In this document: piece by piece, positions 33,000-45,440 of the stretch
How positions within the stretch are numbered: the first letter of the stretch is position 1
Layout: each line of letters starts with the position of its first letter
Assembly (NCBI GenBank): GCA_014529385.2
Contig: CM043968.1
Coordinates: 23,397,513 to 23,461,512 of the forward strand
From: Adiantum capillus-veneris
Lineage: Eukaryota; Streptophyta; Polypodiopsida; Polypodiales; Pteridaceae
DNA: 64,000 nt
Direction of reading: 5' to 3'
The notes under the pieces: model-generated
Seen by the model: only the letters and a program-made list of their open reading frames with translations
Told to the model about the DNA's origin: nothing
Database searches by the model: none
Position numbers and translations under genes: made by a program

Positions 33000-34350
33000 A
33001 GAGACCTTGTTGCTATGTTAGGATAATTTTTGGTGCTTATTACGAGCGGCGGCTCATCCCCACATTCTCTCTCCTCTCTCTTCACCACAATGTTGTGGTG
33101 TCTAATGTTCTGTTTGGAAAGTCAGCAATTGCGAATCGAAGGCCTCTCTCCATATGCAATTACCTTTGTACGTACCTTGAAGGAATGTGGCTCTACACAA
33201 GATGCTCATATGGGCACAAAAACTCAGAAGTATATTGTGAGTCGGAGGCTATTGAAGAAAGATGTCGTGCTTGGCAGTATTGTCTTGGTCGATATGTATA
33301 AAATGTGGTTGAGGAGCTTCCTATCTGAAATGTCATCTCTCGGAATGCGTTGATTCGAGATGTGCGCAACAAGAGCAGGGCCAGAAAGCCCTAGGTTGTT
33401 TCCAACGGATGCAAAGCAAGAATCCTTCATCCACGTGGCATCGACCATCCAATAGCAAGTGATTGCTCGCTTTTTTTATGACCTTTATCAGTCGACTTGT
33501 CAAGACGTGCAGCTATTCAGCTATTCCTACTCTAAACTATAGTTTCAGCCCTCTGACGTCTTTCCCATCGCAAACTGAGAAATCGTCAAAATTACAGCCT
33601 TTCAATGAAAACAGGACATCAGCTTCCTTTGTTCTTTATTGGTACCTTCACAGAAAAACTACAAGATGGGTAATCACTTCAAATCGATGCAGGATGTTGG
33701 CAAGGAAGCTCGTCAGGGCTGTTCTAAGCATATGCAAGCAGAAGGCTTTTCTCCAATGCAATCATCTATGGAAGCAAGCACCTATGCTAGCACCTTGAAA
33801 GACTTCGTAATATGCTGACATGGGTGTAGAGAATTTATGATGAGAGTGCTAGTCAGTCACAAGCAGTTCAGTTCAGAAAAAGGTTGTTCTTAGCAGGGCT
33901 TTTCTTTATATGTATGGCAAATGTGGTGCACTTACAATGTCCACAGAAAGGCAACAAATCCACTAACAACTCTAGGGAAGAAGCAATACTCGTGAAAGAC
34001 ATCAAGCAGACTCACAAAAGCATGAGAAGGCCTCTTTCCAATTGTCCCAATGCAATCACTTATTCTTGCACATTGAAGGTGTGTAGTCTTATGAAAGACG
34101 TTGACATGGGTGAGAGAATTAATGATGATATTACTAGTCACGGGCTGTTGCAAAAAATTATCATGCTTCCTGTGATCTAGAGTGTGGACTCTTGGAATGC
34201 ATTAATTGTGAGATTTGTCCCACGGGGGCAGGGCCCAAAACTCTAATTTGTTTTCAACGATGCGAAGCAAGGGCCTCTCTCCAGATGCAATCACCTATGC
34301 ATGCATCTTGAAGGCACGTGGCTCTTCGCAGGATGCCCAACATCATTGAT
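33000..34350 (+). pseudogene. PPR protein gene remnant (PLS/DYW-like)
   Basis: Fragments of pentatricopeptide repeats in shifting frames. 33130-33300: GLSPYAITFVRTLKECGS, MGTKTQKYIVSRRLLKKDVV, LVDMYKMW. 33310-33440: VEELPI, NVISRNALIRDV. 33700-33800: MQAEGFSPMQSS and ASTYASTLKD. 34030-34150: NAITYSCTLKVCS, MGERINDDITSHGLLQK. About 34260-34330: SKGLSPDAITYACILKARGS. These match the P-L-S consensus (DAITFACILKACGS, LVDMYAKCG, SWNALI). PPR proteins bind organellar RNA and often direct C-to-U editing. Many stops and frameshifts exclude function. The C-terminal E/DYW domain is not seen. Confidence 0.8.
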
Positions 34351-34831
34351 GCAAGGAAGTGCATCAACGAGAGACATTCAATCCCACGGCAAGTACGCAT
34401 TATCATTTTTTGATTTTTGACACTAAGAATGCAGTTAATGAATGCACTGAAAATTGCACGCTACTGTGGGAATGGCACGTTCCCTCGTATTATAAAAATT
34501 GGGGAGGATTGTGCAAACTCCCCCATGTAAGGAGACTTGCATGTTTTATTTTTTTGAAACATGAAAATGGAACAACAAACAATTAATAACATTGTCATCT
34601 TGTATGGTCACGAACACTGAGTTTGACAAAATTCTAACCCTCCTTGTGGTTTTTTGCGAGGTACCCCTTTGAAGCACTACGATCGGTATCCCATTTTTGC
34701 AAAGAACGCCTCTGAACCACGACAATTGGTATCCTAAACACTCTCAGGTAAAAAAATATAACATGCTTTGATGAAATCTCTCTCCATGCTTCATTTCCTC
34801 TCGGATAAAAAAATCAAACAACCTTTGATGA

Positions 34832-34918
<87 letters not shown>

Positions 34919-35230
34919 CATTTTGAATTCTCTCCTCCCATTTAATAAATATCTTAGACAAATTAATAGCATCAAATTAAAAAAAAAATCTCATTTGAGA
35001 AGTGCTGAAATGGCATATATAGTTTTCGATATTTTACTTAATCTTAATTCGATATGAACACAGCTAACGATGCACTCTAGTTCTGGTTCTGGTTGGTTGT
35101 TCTGAGGTTATAATTTGAAGCATTTGCCGGTACTGACATGACGGCATCTGTAGGATAGTTTATTCACACACACTCTCTCTCTCTCTCTCGTCCCGCGAGT
35201 CCCCCCTTCCCCCCCGCTCGGCAGTGTGAC
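34351..35230. repeat. intergenic with (CT)n microsatellite at 34829-34914
   Basis: CT run of about 86 bp; otherwise AT-rich sequence without a recognised gene. A short (CT)n at 35171-35189 lies just upstream of the secreted-protein gene. Confidence 0.8.
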
Positions 35231-35236
35231 TTGTGG

Positions 35237-35244
35237 CTTATAAG
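35237..35244 (+). promoter_or_regulatory. possible TATA box of the secreted-protein gene
   Basis: CTTATAAG lies about 60 bp upstream of the ATG at 35302 (context AAGATGGCG). Spacing is short but possible; not tested. Confidence 0.35.
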
Positions 35245-35301
35245 CTTCAATTGAAACCTCACCAGTAGCGCGCCCAGCCCCTTCTTCCTTCGTAGGCTAA
35301 G

Positions 35302-35607
35302 ATGGCGACGAAGGCGGTAAGGGCGATGGTGCTTTGTTGGATATTCATGGTGATGGCAATGGGGCGCAGCTGCTGCAGCAGTGGCGCTGATGACGAGATC
35401 ACACCCCAGGAGGTACTGATGATTGACGATAAGAACGTGATGTTTGGGGGCCAACAAACCGGCATACACAATCATTGCGCTAACGTCGCCGGATCAGTCG
35501 GGATTCTATCCCTTCAATAGCTTCTTCTTCGGGTTTGGGGGGTCGCCTGGGAAACTTGTGAAGACGGAGAGATTAGTGACGCCAGCAAAAATGGGAATCC
35601 GTCTAAA
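35302..35607 (+). pseudogene. 5' half of a small secreted-protein gene, interrupted by CACTA element
   Basis: An ATG in good context opens a frame with a signal-peptide-like start: ATKAVRAMVLCWIFMVMAMG (basic start, hydrophobic core), small residues, then the acidic mature start ADDEITPQEVLMIDD. Near 35446-35450 (GGGGG) the reading must shift by one base to continue as ANKPAYTIIALTSPDQSGF, YPFNSFFFGFGGSPGKLVKT, ERLVTPAKMGIRL. This suggests one inserted G. The frame ends where the transposon begins at 35608. The 3' half is at 48902-49168. The combined product would be about 190 residues. I do not recognise the family. Confidence 0.6.
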
Positions 35608-35641
35608 CACAAGGAACTTTGGACATGTTACCATATAGTAA
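35608..35641 (+). repeat. CACTA-like element, left terminal inverted repeat
   Basis: CACAAGGAACTTTGGACATG followed by TTACCATATAGTAA. It pairs with 48868-48901 on the opposite strand with four mismatches. Confidence 0.85.
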
Positions 35642-35736
35642 CACCCATTGCGTTTTGTGTACTTCCTAGATAGAATTAGAAACTTTAGAGCTTTTTTCTA
35701 GATGGATCTAGCAAAATTATTATTTTACAGAATTTC

Positions 35737-36121
35737 CTATATGGTGAGTTGTAGTTTGCTACATGGAACTAGCAAATTCAAAGTGCCTCTAGATTTTCTA
35801 AATGGTAAGCATGTGGAGTCGCTAGATCCAAGTAGGAAATTCCAATTTTTTAATATGGTAAGTTAGTAATTGCTAGATGAAACTAGCAATTTATAAGCTC
35901 CGTTGGGTTTCCTATATAGTAAGTTTGTAGAGTTGCTAGCTACAAAGAGCAAAATTATGAGTTTCTATATGGTAAGTTAAGAATTGCTCGAAGCAATCTC
36001 AAGGTGCCTCTAGAGTTTTGTTATAGTAGCTATGTGGTTACTAGTTAGAGCCAACAAATCCTAGGTCCAACACAATTACTGAATAGCAAGTATACAAGTT
36101 CACACTTAGAACATGGTAACT
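35737..36121 (+). repeat. left subterminal repeats of the CACTA-like element
   Basis: Copies of CTATATGGTAAGTT and variants near 35737, 35798, 35851, 35912 and 35965, with weaker ones to 36121, roughly every 60 bp, interleaved with CTAGCAA/TTGCTAG. CTATATGGTAAG is the inverse of the inner terminal repeat. In maize En/Spm such repeats bind the TnpA protein; here that is inference. Confidence 0.75.
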
Positions 36122-36129
36122 ATCTACTG

Positions 36130-37286
36130 CTAAGCATTTACAATGAAAATCTAAGATTAGAATTGGTTTCCTATACATTTCTTCTGATAGTCTGTTTGTT
36201 AACAAAAGCACAAAATTTTGTACATTTTATCATGTAGGAAATCATATTCTTTCTCATTGTATTTGATAGTGTAATGGAATTTGCCTTAATATGTGAGAGT
36301 AGCGGAATTTAATGAGAGTACTTTCAAGAAATGATTTTGTGAGCATAGCGGGTTGACATAATTGAAGATAGCAACATAATCATAGCAATTAGTTAACTTG
36401 GCATAGACAATACTTTTGCAAGAGAGAGAGTTTAGAGAACATGACAACAGTTGAGGACCGGATTTATGTGGAGCCGGTCCCCCCTCCAATAGGCATTTGT
36501 ATTATGACTTCTCCCATAAAGAGAGACTTGTTACAATACACTCTTTGTGTTCCTTGTGACCTAGGTGATGCCATGAAGATGGAAGGCTTCATGCATCACA
36601 AACATAACATAAACTTGAAGAAAGCTTTAACTATCCCAAGCCTCAGTCCCAAGACCTCAAACACCTTCGAAGGTGGAGAGAGCTAGCAGGGAATGAGGGT
36701 AGGGAAGAGGAAGAAGAAACATTTCGTAGGAGAAAGAATTAGTTCCTCACTTATCATACTCTTGTTGCTAGCATACATAATAGCATAGTAATGAAGAAGA
36801 AGGAGATGGCAAGCTTAAGCATTGAAGCATGGCTCTTGGTTGGATTTGCACTCCATAGCCAAGAGTGTTGGTGTAGGCTCTCAACCTCTACTTGCTTGGA
36901 GAAGGAGAGGGAGCTCTTGCACTTTGCATAGTACACAATGAGAGTGTTTGTGAGTGTGTGTGGGTGAGTATACCCCCTAAGCACCCCCCTAGATTGCTTG
37001 GGTCGACCCCCCCTTGTAGCTCATGTTTGAAGCTCATTGGACCCCTCCAGGCCTAGCCAATCACAAGCAGGAGCCATTACAAGCAACAGGGATAGCCTTG
37101 GGACAAGTGTCCCCCTTTCCCCTTTGAGAGAGAGGACTTGATAAATGCAAAATCAATTAATTAAATATCCTTTATTATCATTGGACCCCTTGGGTGGCCA
37201 ACCAATAGGTTTCAGGCACACCATGAGGGCAACATGAGGAGGAACTTGACAAGTGTCCTTGTTGCCTCTTCAAACTGGGGCTTCCC

Positions 37287-37288
<2 letters not shown>
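36130..37288. other. CACTA-like element, 5' non-coding region
   Basis: No frame with family resemblance. Around 36745-36815 it shares a degenerate block (CTTATCATACTCTTGTTGCT then AGCATAGTAATGAAG) with 40396-40450. The region may hold the promoter and untranslated exons. Confidence 0.5.

Positions 37289-37381
<93 letters not shown>
37289..37381. repeat. (TG)n microsatellite
   Basis: About 92 bp of uninterrupted TG, flanked by TCTCTCTC on the right. Confidence 0.97.
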
Positions 37382-37552
37382 CTCTCTCATCCCCTCCCCT
37401 TGTAGGCTCGCCCCCCTCCTTGTAGGGATCTTTTTGACTTTGGATGAGCAAGCCCCTTAGTCATCAAGCATGACTAAGCACTTGAAGTAGGGGGTGTTCC
37501 CACAAGCATTTCAGGCAAGCTTCTCAAGGCACCTCAAGCACCTTAATCATGC

Positions 37553-37660
37553 ACCAAGTCAAGCACCTCAAGCATGGAGCCAGTCAAGCACCTCAAGCAT
37601 GACAAGCACCTCAAGCAGGACAAGCACCTCAAGCACGACAAGCACCTTGAGCTTGGGCCA
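37553..37660. repeat. short minisatellite, CAAGCACCTCAAG units
   Basis: About six copies of a 13-20 bp unit (AAGCACCTCAAGCA with ATGA, GGAC or CGAC joins). Confidence 0.85.
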
Positions 37661-39463
37661 GGTTCCCACCTCAAGCTCAGCCCTAGCTTACCTAAGGTCA
37701 AAGGAATTTTACACACAGTATTGGAGGTCTTCAATGAAGCTAACCCTAAGGTCTTATGCTCCATTGGTTAGCCTTGCTCTTGATAGACCATCTCCCGTTT
37801 ATTCTCCCACATTAAGTGATCAATTTAATATGAGAAAATCATTTGGGTTGGTTAGATATTAGATTTTATGACAGATAGAGTGCTTAACATCATGAGCTTC
37901 TAGTGAACATGCATAAAAATCTAGTTAGGTGAAGTTGCAGAAAGGGGAAAGATAGGCCCTTCAGGCATGTTTAGAGTAGTGTATTAAGGCAACTCAAATG
38001 TGGCTTGATAGTGTATGGCTCCATGTCTTGAAACTCTGGCTTAATGTACTGAAGAAAGCAAGTCAAGTGCAATGAGCGGGTTATGAAGCTTTAAGGCATC
38101 CATCTGCATGTGTTGTGATCCAAGGTTGCTTGCAAGCCATAATTTACATTACACTTGCCATATAGTCGAAATCCTTCATGATATTGCAAGCACTTTTTAA
38201 CTATTTTTGGACTAGGCTCTAACACAAGCAATTCTAACTGCTTTATTTTTGCAGAGTTAATTCAAATTTTGACATCATCTTTTATCTTCTTTTGTGTTTA
38301 TTTGTGTTACACTGTATTGCCTTTGCAGGACCAAGGTGTTGATAGAGGGATTGAGCTCTAGAATAAAATATAACAACTTGTCATGCCTTCCTTAGCTCTA
38401 CATGCCATCACCCTCAACATAATCGCATGTGCCATATTATGCTACAAGAAATATTAGCACTCTTTGAGCAACACCGCTTGGTTGAAGCTACTTGCCAAAG
38501 TTTGGCAAGTATAATAACGAGCTCAAGGCCAACTTCTTCTTCTTTGAGTCTTGCATAAACTTCATCCAAGCCTAAGTAATAGCATGAGTGATTGTCAACA
38601 AAAAAACCCTTTTGGTTTCAAGTTTTACACTATTTTCAATTTTCTAGAAATTGTCCATGCAAGCTTCTTTTGATGGACTAGTTTTGTTACATGTTTCAAT
38701 GCTTCACTATATTACAAACTCCACCATAGTACTCTTTCCACACAAGCTAGAGCTCAATGATGTAGCTTTTCTTGAACCAAATAATCTAGCTATTCCAATC
38801 AACTACCTCGATTCCAATAGCATGTTCTCTCTTATAGAAGCTTTCAACAAAATTCCTTGGCATGTCATGCATAATGACTTTACCACAACATAGTGAGCTT
38901 CTAGAAGAAACGCCACATATCTAGCTAAGTGTTGTTGATGTCCTGATTCCTCACACCATATACTTACATATGTGCATTTTGAGGGTAGGAAATTACACCG
39001 ATCTTATGCAACAAAATCACCTATTTGCATACATCTTGACCAAAATGAGAATATATCCTTATGTAAGTTTACTTGTATTTTGATTGTTGGTTGCTATTTT
39101 TTTACTCTTTCACTTCTTCCAATTCCATCTCCTCTCTTCAACTGTTTCACACTTAAAAGCTCAATTCTAGGACCTGATGCATGAAGTATATCAAAAGCAA
39201 TCAATATGTCAAAAGCATATGATGCCCAGGTTAACTTTTTCTATTCATGAAAATATCCTATGATGGGACTTACATGTTGATCGTTCTTCACCATTAAGTA
39301 GCACTCACCATACTTATGTGTCATGCACACTCAAAAGCCCACACAATTTGCAAAGTTTGAATTAAATTATGCAACTTAATGTTGTGGCTATAGATTTCAA
39401 TGTATAATGAGTATTGTCACATACATGAGAGAGAGCAATGAGTGGTGTATGACCATTGTTCAC
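37661..39463. other. CACTA-like element, non-coding interior
   Basis: No gene recognised; AT-rich with short frames only. 37808-37872 (GATCAATTTAATATGAG then ATCATTTGGGTTGG) is repeated at 40665-40722. Confidence 0.5.
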
Positions 39464-40396
39464 ATGTGTGTGTGTGTGTGTGTGTGAGATAGAGATAGAG
39501 AGAGAGAAATGAATGAAAATGAAATGTTATATTAACGTCTTCAAAAGGACAAAGTGACCTATGAGACCAGAAAGTTACAATGTGGTGGATCTGATACAAA
39601 GTCAGAGTAACAAGATGACAAAAATGAAATGACAAATGTCACAATAAAATACTATGGAATCCTAAACTACTAGGTGTGAACTAAGCAGCTAGCTGGGATA
39701 GCTAGATTTGACCGGGCGTCGTGTCACACAGGGGGCATGTCCTGGCCTTTGCTGGTACTCCGTTGTATCTCCCAGTCTCGATCCACAGCTGGTGTGAAGA
39801 TGTGCATATTTGGCCGATAGCACATCATATCCCATGAGACAAGTGGGTGTCCATGTATCTGGGCCTCCTCACAAAACCATCAACTGTAAGCTGGAGGAGA
39901 TGCTCTCTGTAGAAAGCCATCTTCGTGCCTAGCTCCTGTGTTGGTTGTATCCATGTCCTCCTGGTGTCTAGTTGAGTCAAGTCCTGGCGGATGAGCTTGG
40001 TGATCTCGGACTGTGTAAGAGTCAGAGAGGGTGCATCCAATGAGTACTGGAAGGGAGGCAATCTGTCTATGTTGAACCCATGCGCCTGAAACCATGATGT
40101 CATCTCCCCATACCAGCATGTTGTATCTTCCTGCATGGCTAACTGTTGAGAGGACTCAAGTGCAAGGCGGACATATCTGTCTCTGGGAAGTTCCCACATG
40201 CGGTGTATGAAGGAGACAGATCTGGTGAGCGCCTCAACCACTAGTGGGGGGGCCGCTAGCTCTGCTCGAACAATAGCACGTGGTACTGAGGCCTTGGTTC
40301 TAATGAGCCATGAGATCATAGAGACCAGAGGCTTCTCCATGTCCCCCCATCCATCACTGCGGCATGTCCTCCCGTGATGATCCAATGAAGGTCCTC
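39464..40396 (-). mobile_element. LINE-B, 5'-truncated, inside the CACTA-like element
   Basis: A minus-strand C-terminal frame is followed by a 3' tail that ends in a compound (TC)n(AC)n microsatellite on the element strand (39464-39510) instead of simple poly-A. The right edge is placed near 40396, where sequence becomes homologous to another part of the CACTA element (36745). It is 5'-truncated. Confidence 0.65.
39695..40396 (-). pseudogene. LINE-B ORF2 C-terminal fragment
   Basis: The minus frame includes GDMEKPLVSMISWLIRTKAS, LTRSVSFIHRMWELPRDRY, QEDTTCWYGEMTSWFQAHG, FVRRPRYMDTHLSHGI. After an in-frame TGA at about 39825 it goes on with ICTSSHQLWIETGRYNGVP and TCPLCDTTPG. The RYNGVP...CPLC pattern is the usual end of plant and algal LINE polyproteins. 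The RT core is absent. The first codons (LRNKSDDKGG) come from flanking CACTA DNA. Assignment as a LINE, not a host gene, is by general resemblance. Confidence 0.6.
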
Positions 40397-40722
40397 CCTT
40401 ATCATCACTTTTATTTCTTAGCATAGTAGCATAGTAATGAAGATGAAGAAGATGGCTATTGAGATGTAACCATTTGATCTCCTCTTGGTCCCTTGCTGAG
40501 GTAAATCTAAAAGCACTTATTGCACAATATTTCTCTTTGGTAGATCGTCTCCTTTTGGACCCCTATTGAGATGCAACCATTTCAAATTTTGGTCCCCTAT
40601 TGAGATAAGTCTAGAAGCACATATCTATATCCTATCTCTTGTTTCCTTTTATCTTCCCATACTAAATGATCAGTTTAAAATGAGGAAATCATTTGGGTTG
40701 GCTAGATATTAGTTTTTATGAC

Positions 40723-41476
40723 ATGTTTATAGGCTCACCAAAAACTTGTGAAGTTATGTCATTTCTCACATAAACATTTTCTTGCAAAGTAGTGGTGGTG
40801 TGCTTTTATACTTCCCTTGTTTTGTTGAAGAATTTCTTTTTTTTCTTGTAAAAAACTTGGGGATTTATTGTTCCAACATGGGTCTCATATGTTACACTGG
40901 TTTATTGTTTTAATGTGTCTCATATGTTACGCTCTTTTTACGAACATTTTCTCGTGAGCTACGAGAAGATCTAGCATCACAATATTGCCAAGATCTTTTG
41001 CAACGCTTGGAGATAAAAGTGTTATGGCCAGAAATAAGATATAACTTATTTTCTAACGGGAAAAAAGTTTGGAATATACAAAAGATTTTTCTTGACGATT
41101 TGGTTGATTGGGATGGAAATTTAAACAATGTTGGCAAAAGAAAAGTTAGGCCTAATCAAATATCACAAAGTGACCCACTATGGAGGTGGAAACATGCCTT
41201 TGTCATTGATGCACTATAGAATGAGTATGATAATCCGTCTCATTCCGGCAAAACGACTTTGTACTTATGAAAAGCCTTGGTAGATTCAAAATAAGTTACA
41301 TAGAAGAATGCTTTTATGAGATCATTTGCTTCTTGTGAAGTTAAAATAATTTATGTATTTTCATGTTTGTTTATTTCTCATAGCATTGAAGTGCTTAACT
41401 TTGTAATGGAGATAGAATTTGTGTTTGATGAATGGGCTAGTACCTCTTGGAAAGCCACATTTATTTCTATTAGAGC
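40723..41476. other. CACTA-like element, region before the transposase
   Basis: A 73-codon plus stretch (40998-41219: LEIKVLWPEIRYNLFSNGKK, FLDDLVDWDGNLNNVG, SDPLWRWKHAFVIDAL) has coding character and may be an upstream exon of the transposase. The remainder is AT-rich and unassigned. Confidence 0.45.
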
Positions 41477-44400
41477 ATGTTGTGTTGTAGCTTAATGAAT
41501 ATTACAAACATGGCTAGTTATTTTTCTTTGACAGTTATGGAGAGAACACAATTTTGGAAGTGTGATTGCAATTATCTTTGCAAGCATTCCAACAATGGCT
41601 GGTGCCTTGTAACCAAGCGTACCTTTTATCACCACAAACAACAAGATGTTCTAAGAAATCTCCATCCTTCCATTAGCAAAAAACAAAAAATGAATTCAGA
41701 ACAAAGACTAGATCTTGCCAATTACCTCAGTGATAGTAGAGCAATTAACCATCTAGTTGAACACATTGATGAACCCCATAATGCAACACCTACCCGAGCC
41801 ATGGGACAAGGCAAGAAGCCCAAAAATTCTCAAAGAAATACATGGTGCGCATGTAACATGTATTGTGCAGGTGGTAGACAAGTTCATGCATCAACCTATT
41901 ATCGCCATCAAGCTTTGGCACATAGCTTTGAAAGCTTCAAAAATAGTTTTGGTTTATCTTCTCGACTTGGTTCAGAAGGAAACATGGAAGAGAATGATGA
42001 ACATCAGGCTCAAGTCTCTGAGTTTGATGGTGATGGCAATGACATCATTGATGAGCCAATGTCTATTATTAGTGAGAATGAAGAAAATCAATCTTCACCT
42101 CTATACTTGGAGCTAGTTGAGAGGATACTAGAGCTCCAAAATTTATGGGATGAACATAAACTACCAATAGGTGTGCAAGATAGAATGCTTCGCATCCTAT
42201 TTGGAGACCTGGGGGGGGGCTAGAGTGATTAAAAATGCTTCCAAGAGAATCATGGCTAGGCTATTAGCTCAACTTCCTCCTACATGGGAAGGTGACCTTG
42301 AAGGGATTCAAATTCCGGCTTGTTGGGATCAATTGAAAACCATGCTTAAAGGTCTTGGCATGGTTTCTTCCTTGCGCTAGCGCATCTGCACAGGTAGTGA
42401 TGTAGCCAAGCATCCACCCAAGCTTCTTCAACCAAGCAATGAGGACAACTTTACAGGAGAGGTTCTTAAGTGCACATGTGAAGGTGGTGGATCATTGTCA
42501 TCGAGGCTTAAACGTGATTGTTGGAATGCTGCGAGAAGTTCTAGTTTGTGCCAAAGCAAGGAAATCAATGCTTTCCTTTGACTACATTCCCATCGGGCCT
42601 CAACTACAGCTATTGACAAAGAGTAGCACTTATTGCCATGAGCTACTATGTTTATGGAGGCACAAAGAGAAATGGCTCAAGGGAGATTCAATTAGCAACC
42701 AAAGAAGCATTGTTGATTTTTGGGATGGACAAAAATTCCAAGAAGTCAAGGACTTTTGGGATCCATTAGCATCTTATGAGCTACCGATTGTCTGCTCTAA
42801 TCCTCTTTGCAAGATGTCTTACACTAATTTTCCTACCAGTAGACGTTATAAAGCTCTTCAAAATGTTGTGGGAGAAGAGTACAACTTTGTCTGCATCGAG
42901 TGTAAAGAGGACATTGTGTGTAAAAAGAGCCTACAAAAGGTACATGAACCATCACATTGTTTTTTTTTTTGAAAGATCTCATGATTTTGGGTGGCCATGT
43001 GAATAGGGTGATCCTCGAAATGTAGCATTGCTGCTACATTTGGATGGATTTTAGACATCACAGAGAACCCAAAAGAGTTGTGGGGTAGTAGAGGTCATGG
43101 TGTTGAATCTAGGAATCAATTCTTCCATTGATATCTTGCCAGTTTTGTTTATCCCTCAAAGTTGCAAGAAAATTATGAAGGTTTCTGGTGAAGTTTTTGG
43201 GGCATTTTTGGAACCTTTGCTAGATGAGTTGGAAAGCCTATACCTAAATGGTGTGGAGGTGTTGTATGACTATCCCATAGAGAAGATCTTTGGTGCCAAT
43301 CAACAAGGTCTTTCAAAGCTATGTACGATACGCGCTATGGTCATGATGGTTGACCATCCGGCACAGTGCAAAATAGGCCTCTTCAAGAATGGAGGACAAG
43401 AGTTTTGTAGGCGTGATAAACCTCAAGCAACTCTAGTACGACCTGGTATAGGATCAAAAGAGGGGCGATACATCTATAATGAAAATCGCCAACAAGCTAG
43501 ATATCCACCTTCAAAGAGGACATTGAGGAGATGACAAAAGCTCTTGATGAAGCTAAACGGTGTTGCACAGACAAAGAAAAGGAAGCATCATGGAAAGAAG
43601 ATGGTCTCTCAGGAGAGTCCATACTCTGGAGATTATATGATCTATATGGATTTGATCTCTCTCTAGATTTAGTCTACGACCCAATGCATATCTTATCATT
43701 GAATGTATTCAAGAAATATATCTCACATTTATTTGAAAGTGTTGAGGCTCCTCTGAAGAAAGAAATCGATGATGCTGTGTGTGTTGTTAAAAAGGCAGCA
43801 CCTTCCTCCATTCGATATGGACGTTGGCCTAACTTCCCAAGCATCTACTTTGCAAGCTTCAAGGCAGAGGAGAACCAAAAGTTCATCCAATGGAGTCTAC
43901 CATATGTTTTGAGAGTTGTTAGTGGCATTCCTCCTGAAATGCATGTTTTGGGATTTTTGCTGATTGACATTGCACACAGCTTCGACAATCATAGTAGAGA
44001 TCATGGATGGTCTGTGAAAGACATAGAAGTTGTGAAGACATTGCTACAATCATGGAGAGTTCGAAATCAAGAAATCTTTGGTGCGAACTCATCACGTCTA
44101 GAACATGTAGCTGGTATGTATATCTTGATTAGTTAACAATAAGTTTGATATATTTGTTTAGGAGAATAATCTCTTAATAACTTGTTTATAGGTAATGGTG
44201 AGATGCTTGATGATGTCTTGCGCCATGGGTTGCATGACCGCTTTTGGTGTTACATATTTGAGCGTCTTGTAAAGGCATACAGCTCCATCAAAATAAATAA
44301 AATGGAGGATGAAGCTTCATTTGCAAAGTTCTATTTGAGAAGGTTCTTCACAAGAGCTTTCAGGCTATCCGTGGTGATAGTGACAATCTCTTACCTTCTG

Positions 44401-45440
44401 AAAGGTTTTTGAAGGACCTACATTGTGCATTGATTCTTTCTCAGAGTAGCTCGCTATTAGCAGATGCTCCATCACATGATTGCTCTCCGTCACATATGGA
44501 TGGGCTATTGGTTGTGTCTTCAATTGAAAAGGCTAAATCTATGTGGAGTGATCTATTAAAATATGGAAGCAATTCACCATGCACTAGAAATCTTCTTCTT
44601 AAGGGGATTGCAATATCAAAGAAGAGATGCACTTATAGAGATCCTACTAGTGAAGAGAAAACTTATCTAAAGAAGTTTTGGAACATTCCAGAGCAGTACT
44701 TCCAATGTTTGGAAGTGAAGGCATACCAAAAGGTCCTCTTTAAAGGGGATATATTTAATGTGGACGCCAATGTCATAGTGAAGGTGGATACCGATGATGC
44801 AATGGTGGAACACAGAGGTTACTGGAAGGCTTGTATAACATCCTTATTCTCAACACAGTTTGATGGAAAGTGTATGCTTTTCTTTGGTGGACGGTATTAC
44901 AAGCAATGCATTGTGGAAAACAAGGACTCGGAACAATTGTTAATGGATCCAGTTACTCAAATGAGTGTGCTTTAGAAGGCCCCTTTGCCTTTCACATGGG
45001 ATTTTGTTCGGCCCATCTACTCTATACTTCACAAATTTATTCCATTGCCAATACCAAGGAGGCAGAGGCTCATTGCTTATGAGGTGAAGGATTTGAGGCA
45101 GCGTGATAGCTTGTTAATGGAAGGAGGTTGTGGAAATGTTCCATTATGGGTGGAGGTCCATGATATAGTTCAAGTGTGCTTGAATAGCGAGAATGCAATA
45201 CAGATTCAACATGCTGTTGTTAGAGAGACTGATTACGAAAGGAAAAGGGCAAAGCTTGCTTTATTGGAGCGTGATGCATATCAACAAAACACTTATAAAG
45301 TTTGTAGAGAGGAGCATCAATGGAGAAGTTGGGATACATATTCCATTCAAATTAAAGATTGGACAGTCACAAAACAAAAAAAGGTTATAAATCCTGGACA
45401 GGCGGCTAGATGGATACCTATTGTTTGGCATTCTCCATAG
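41477..45440 (+). pseudogene. TNP2-like transposase of the CACTA-like element, broken
   Basis: Successive exons or frames on plus. The N-terminal part has two related Cys/His motifs (CDCNYLCKHSNNGWC...HH at 41550-41630; CACNMYCAGGRQVHASTYYRH at 41845-41915). Next comes FDYIPIGPQLQLLTKSSTYC (42575 on), then VDHPAQCKIGLFKNGGQEFC and RYIYNENRQQARYPP (43345-43510). VYDPMHILSLNVFKKYISHL and MHVLGFLLIDIAHSFDNHS (43670-43990) follow, then the C-terminal part. An intron fits 44114-44192 (GTATGT...TTATAG). Defects include a frameshift near 44355, a TAG at 44973-44975 and broken frames at 42220-42440. In related elements this protein cuts at the terminal repeats. Confidence 0.75.
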
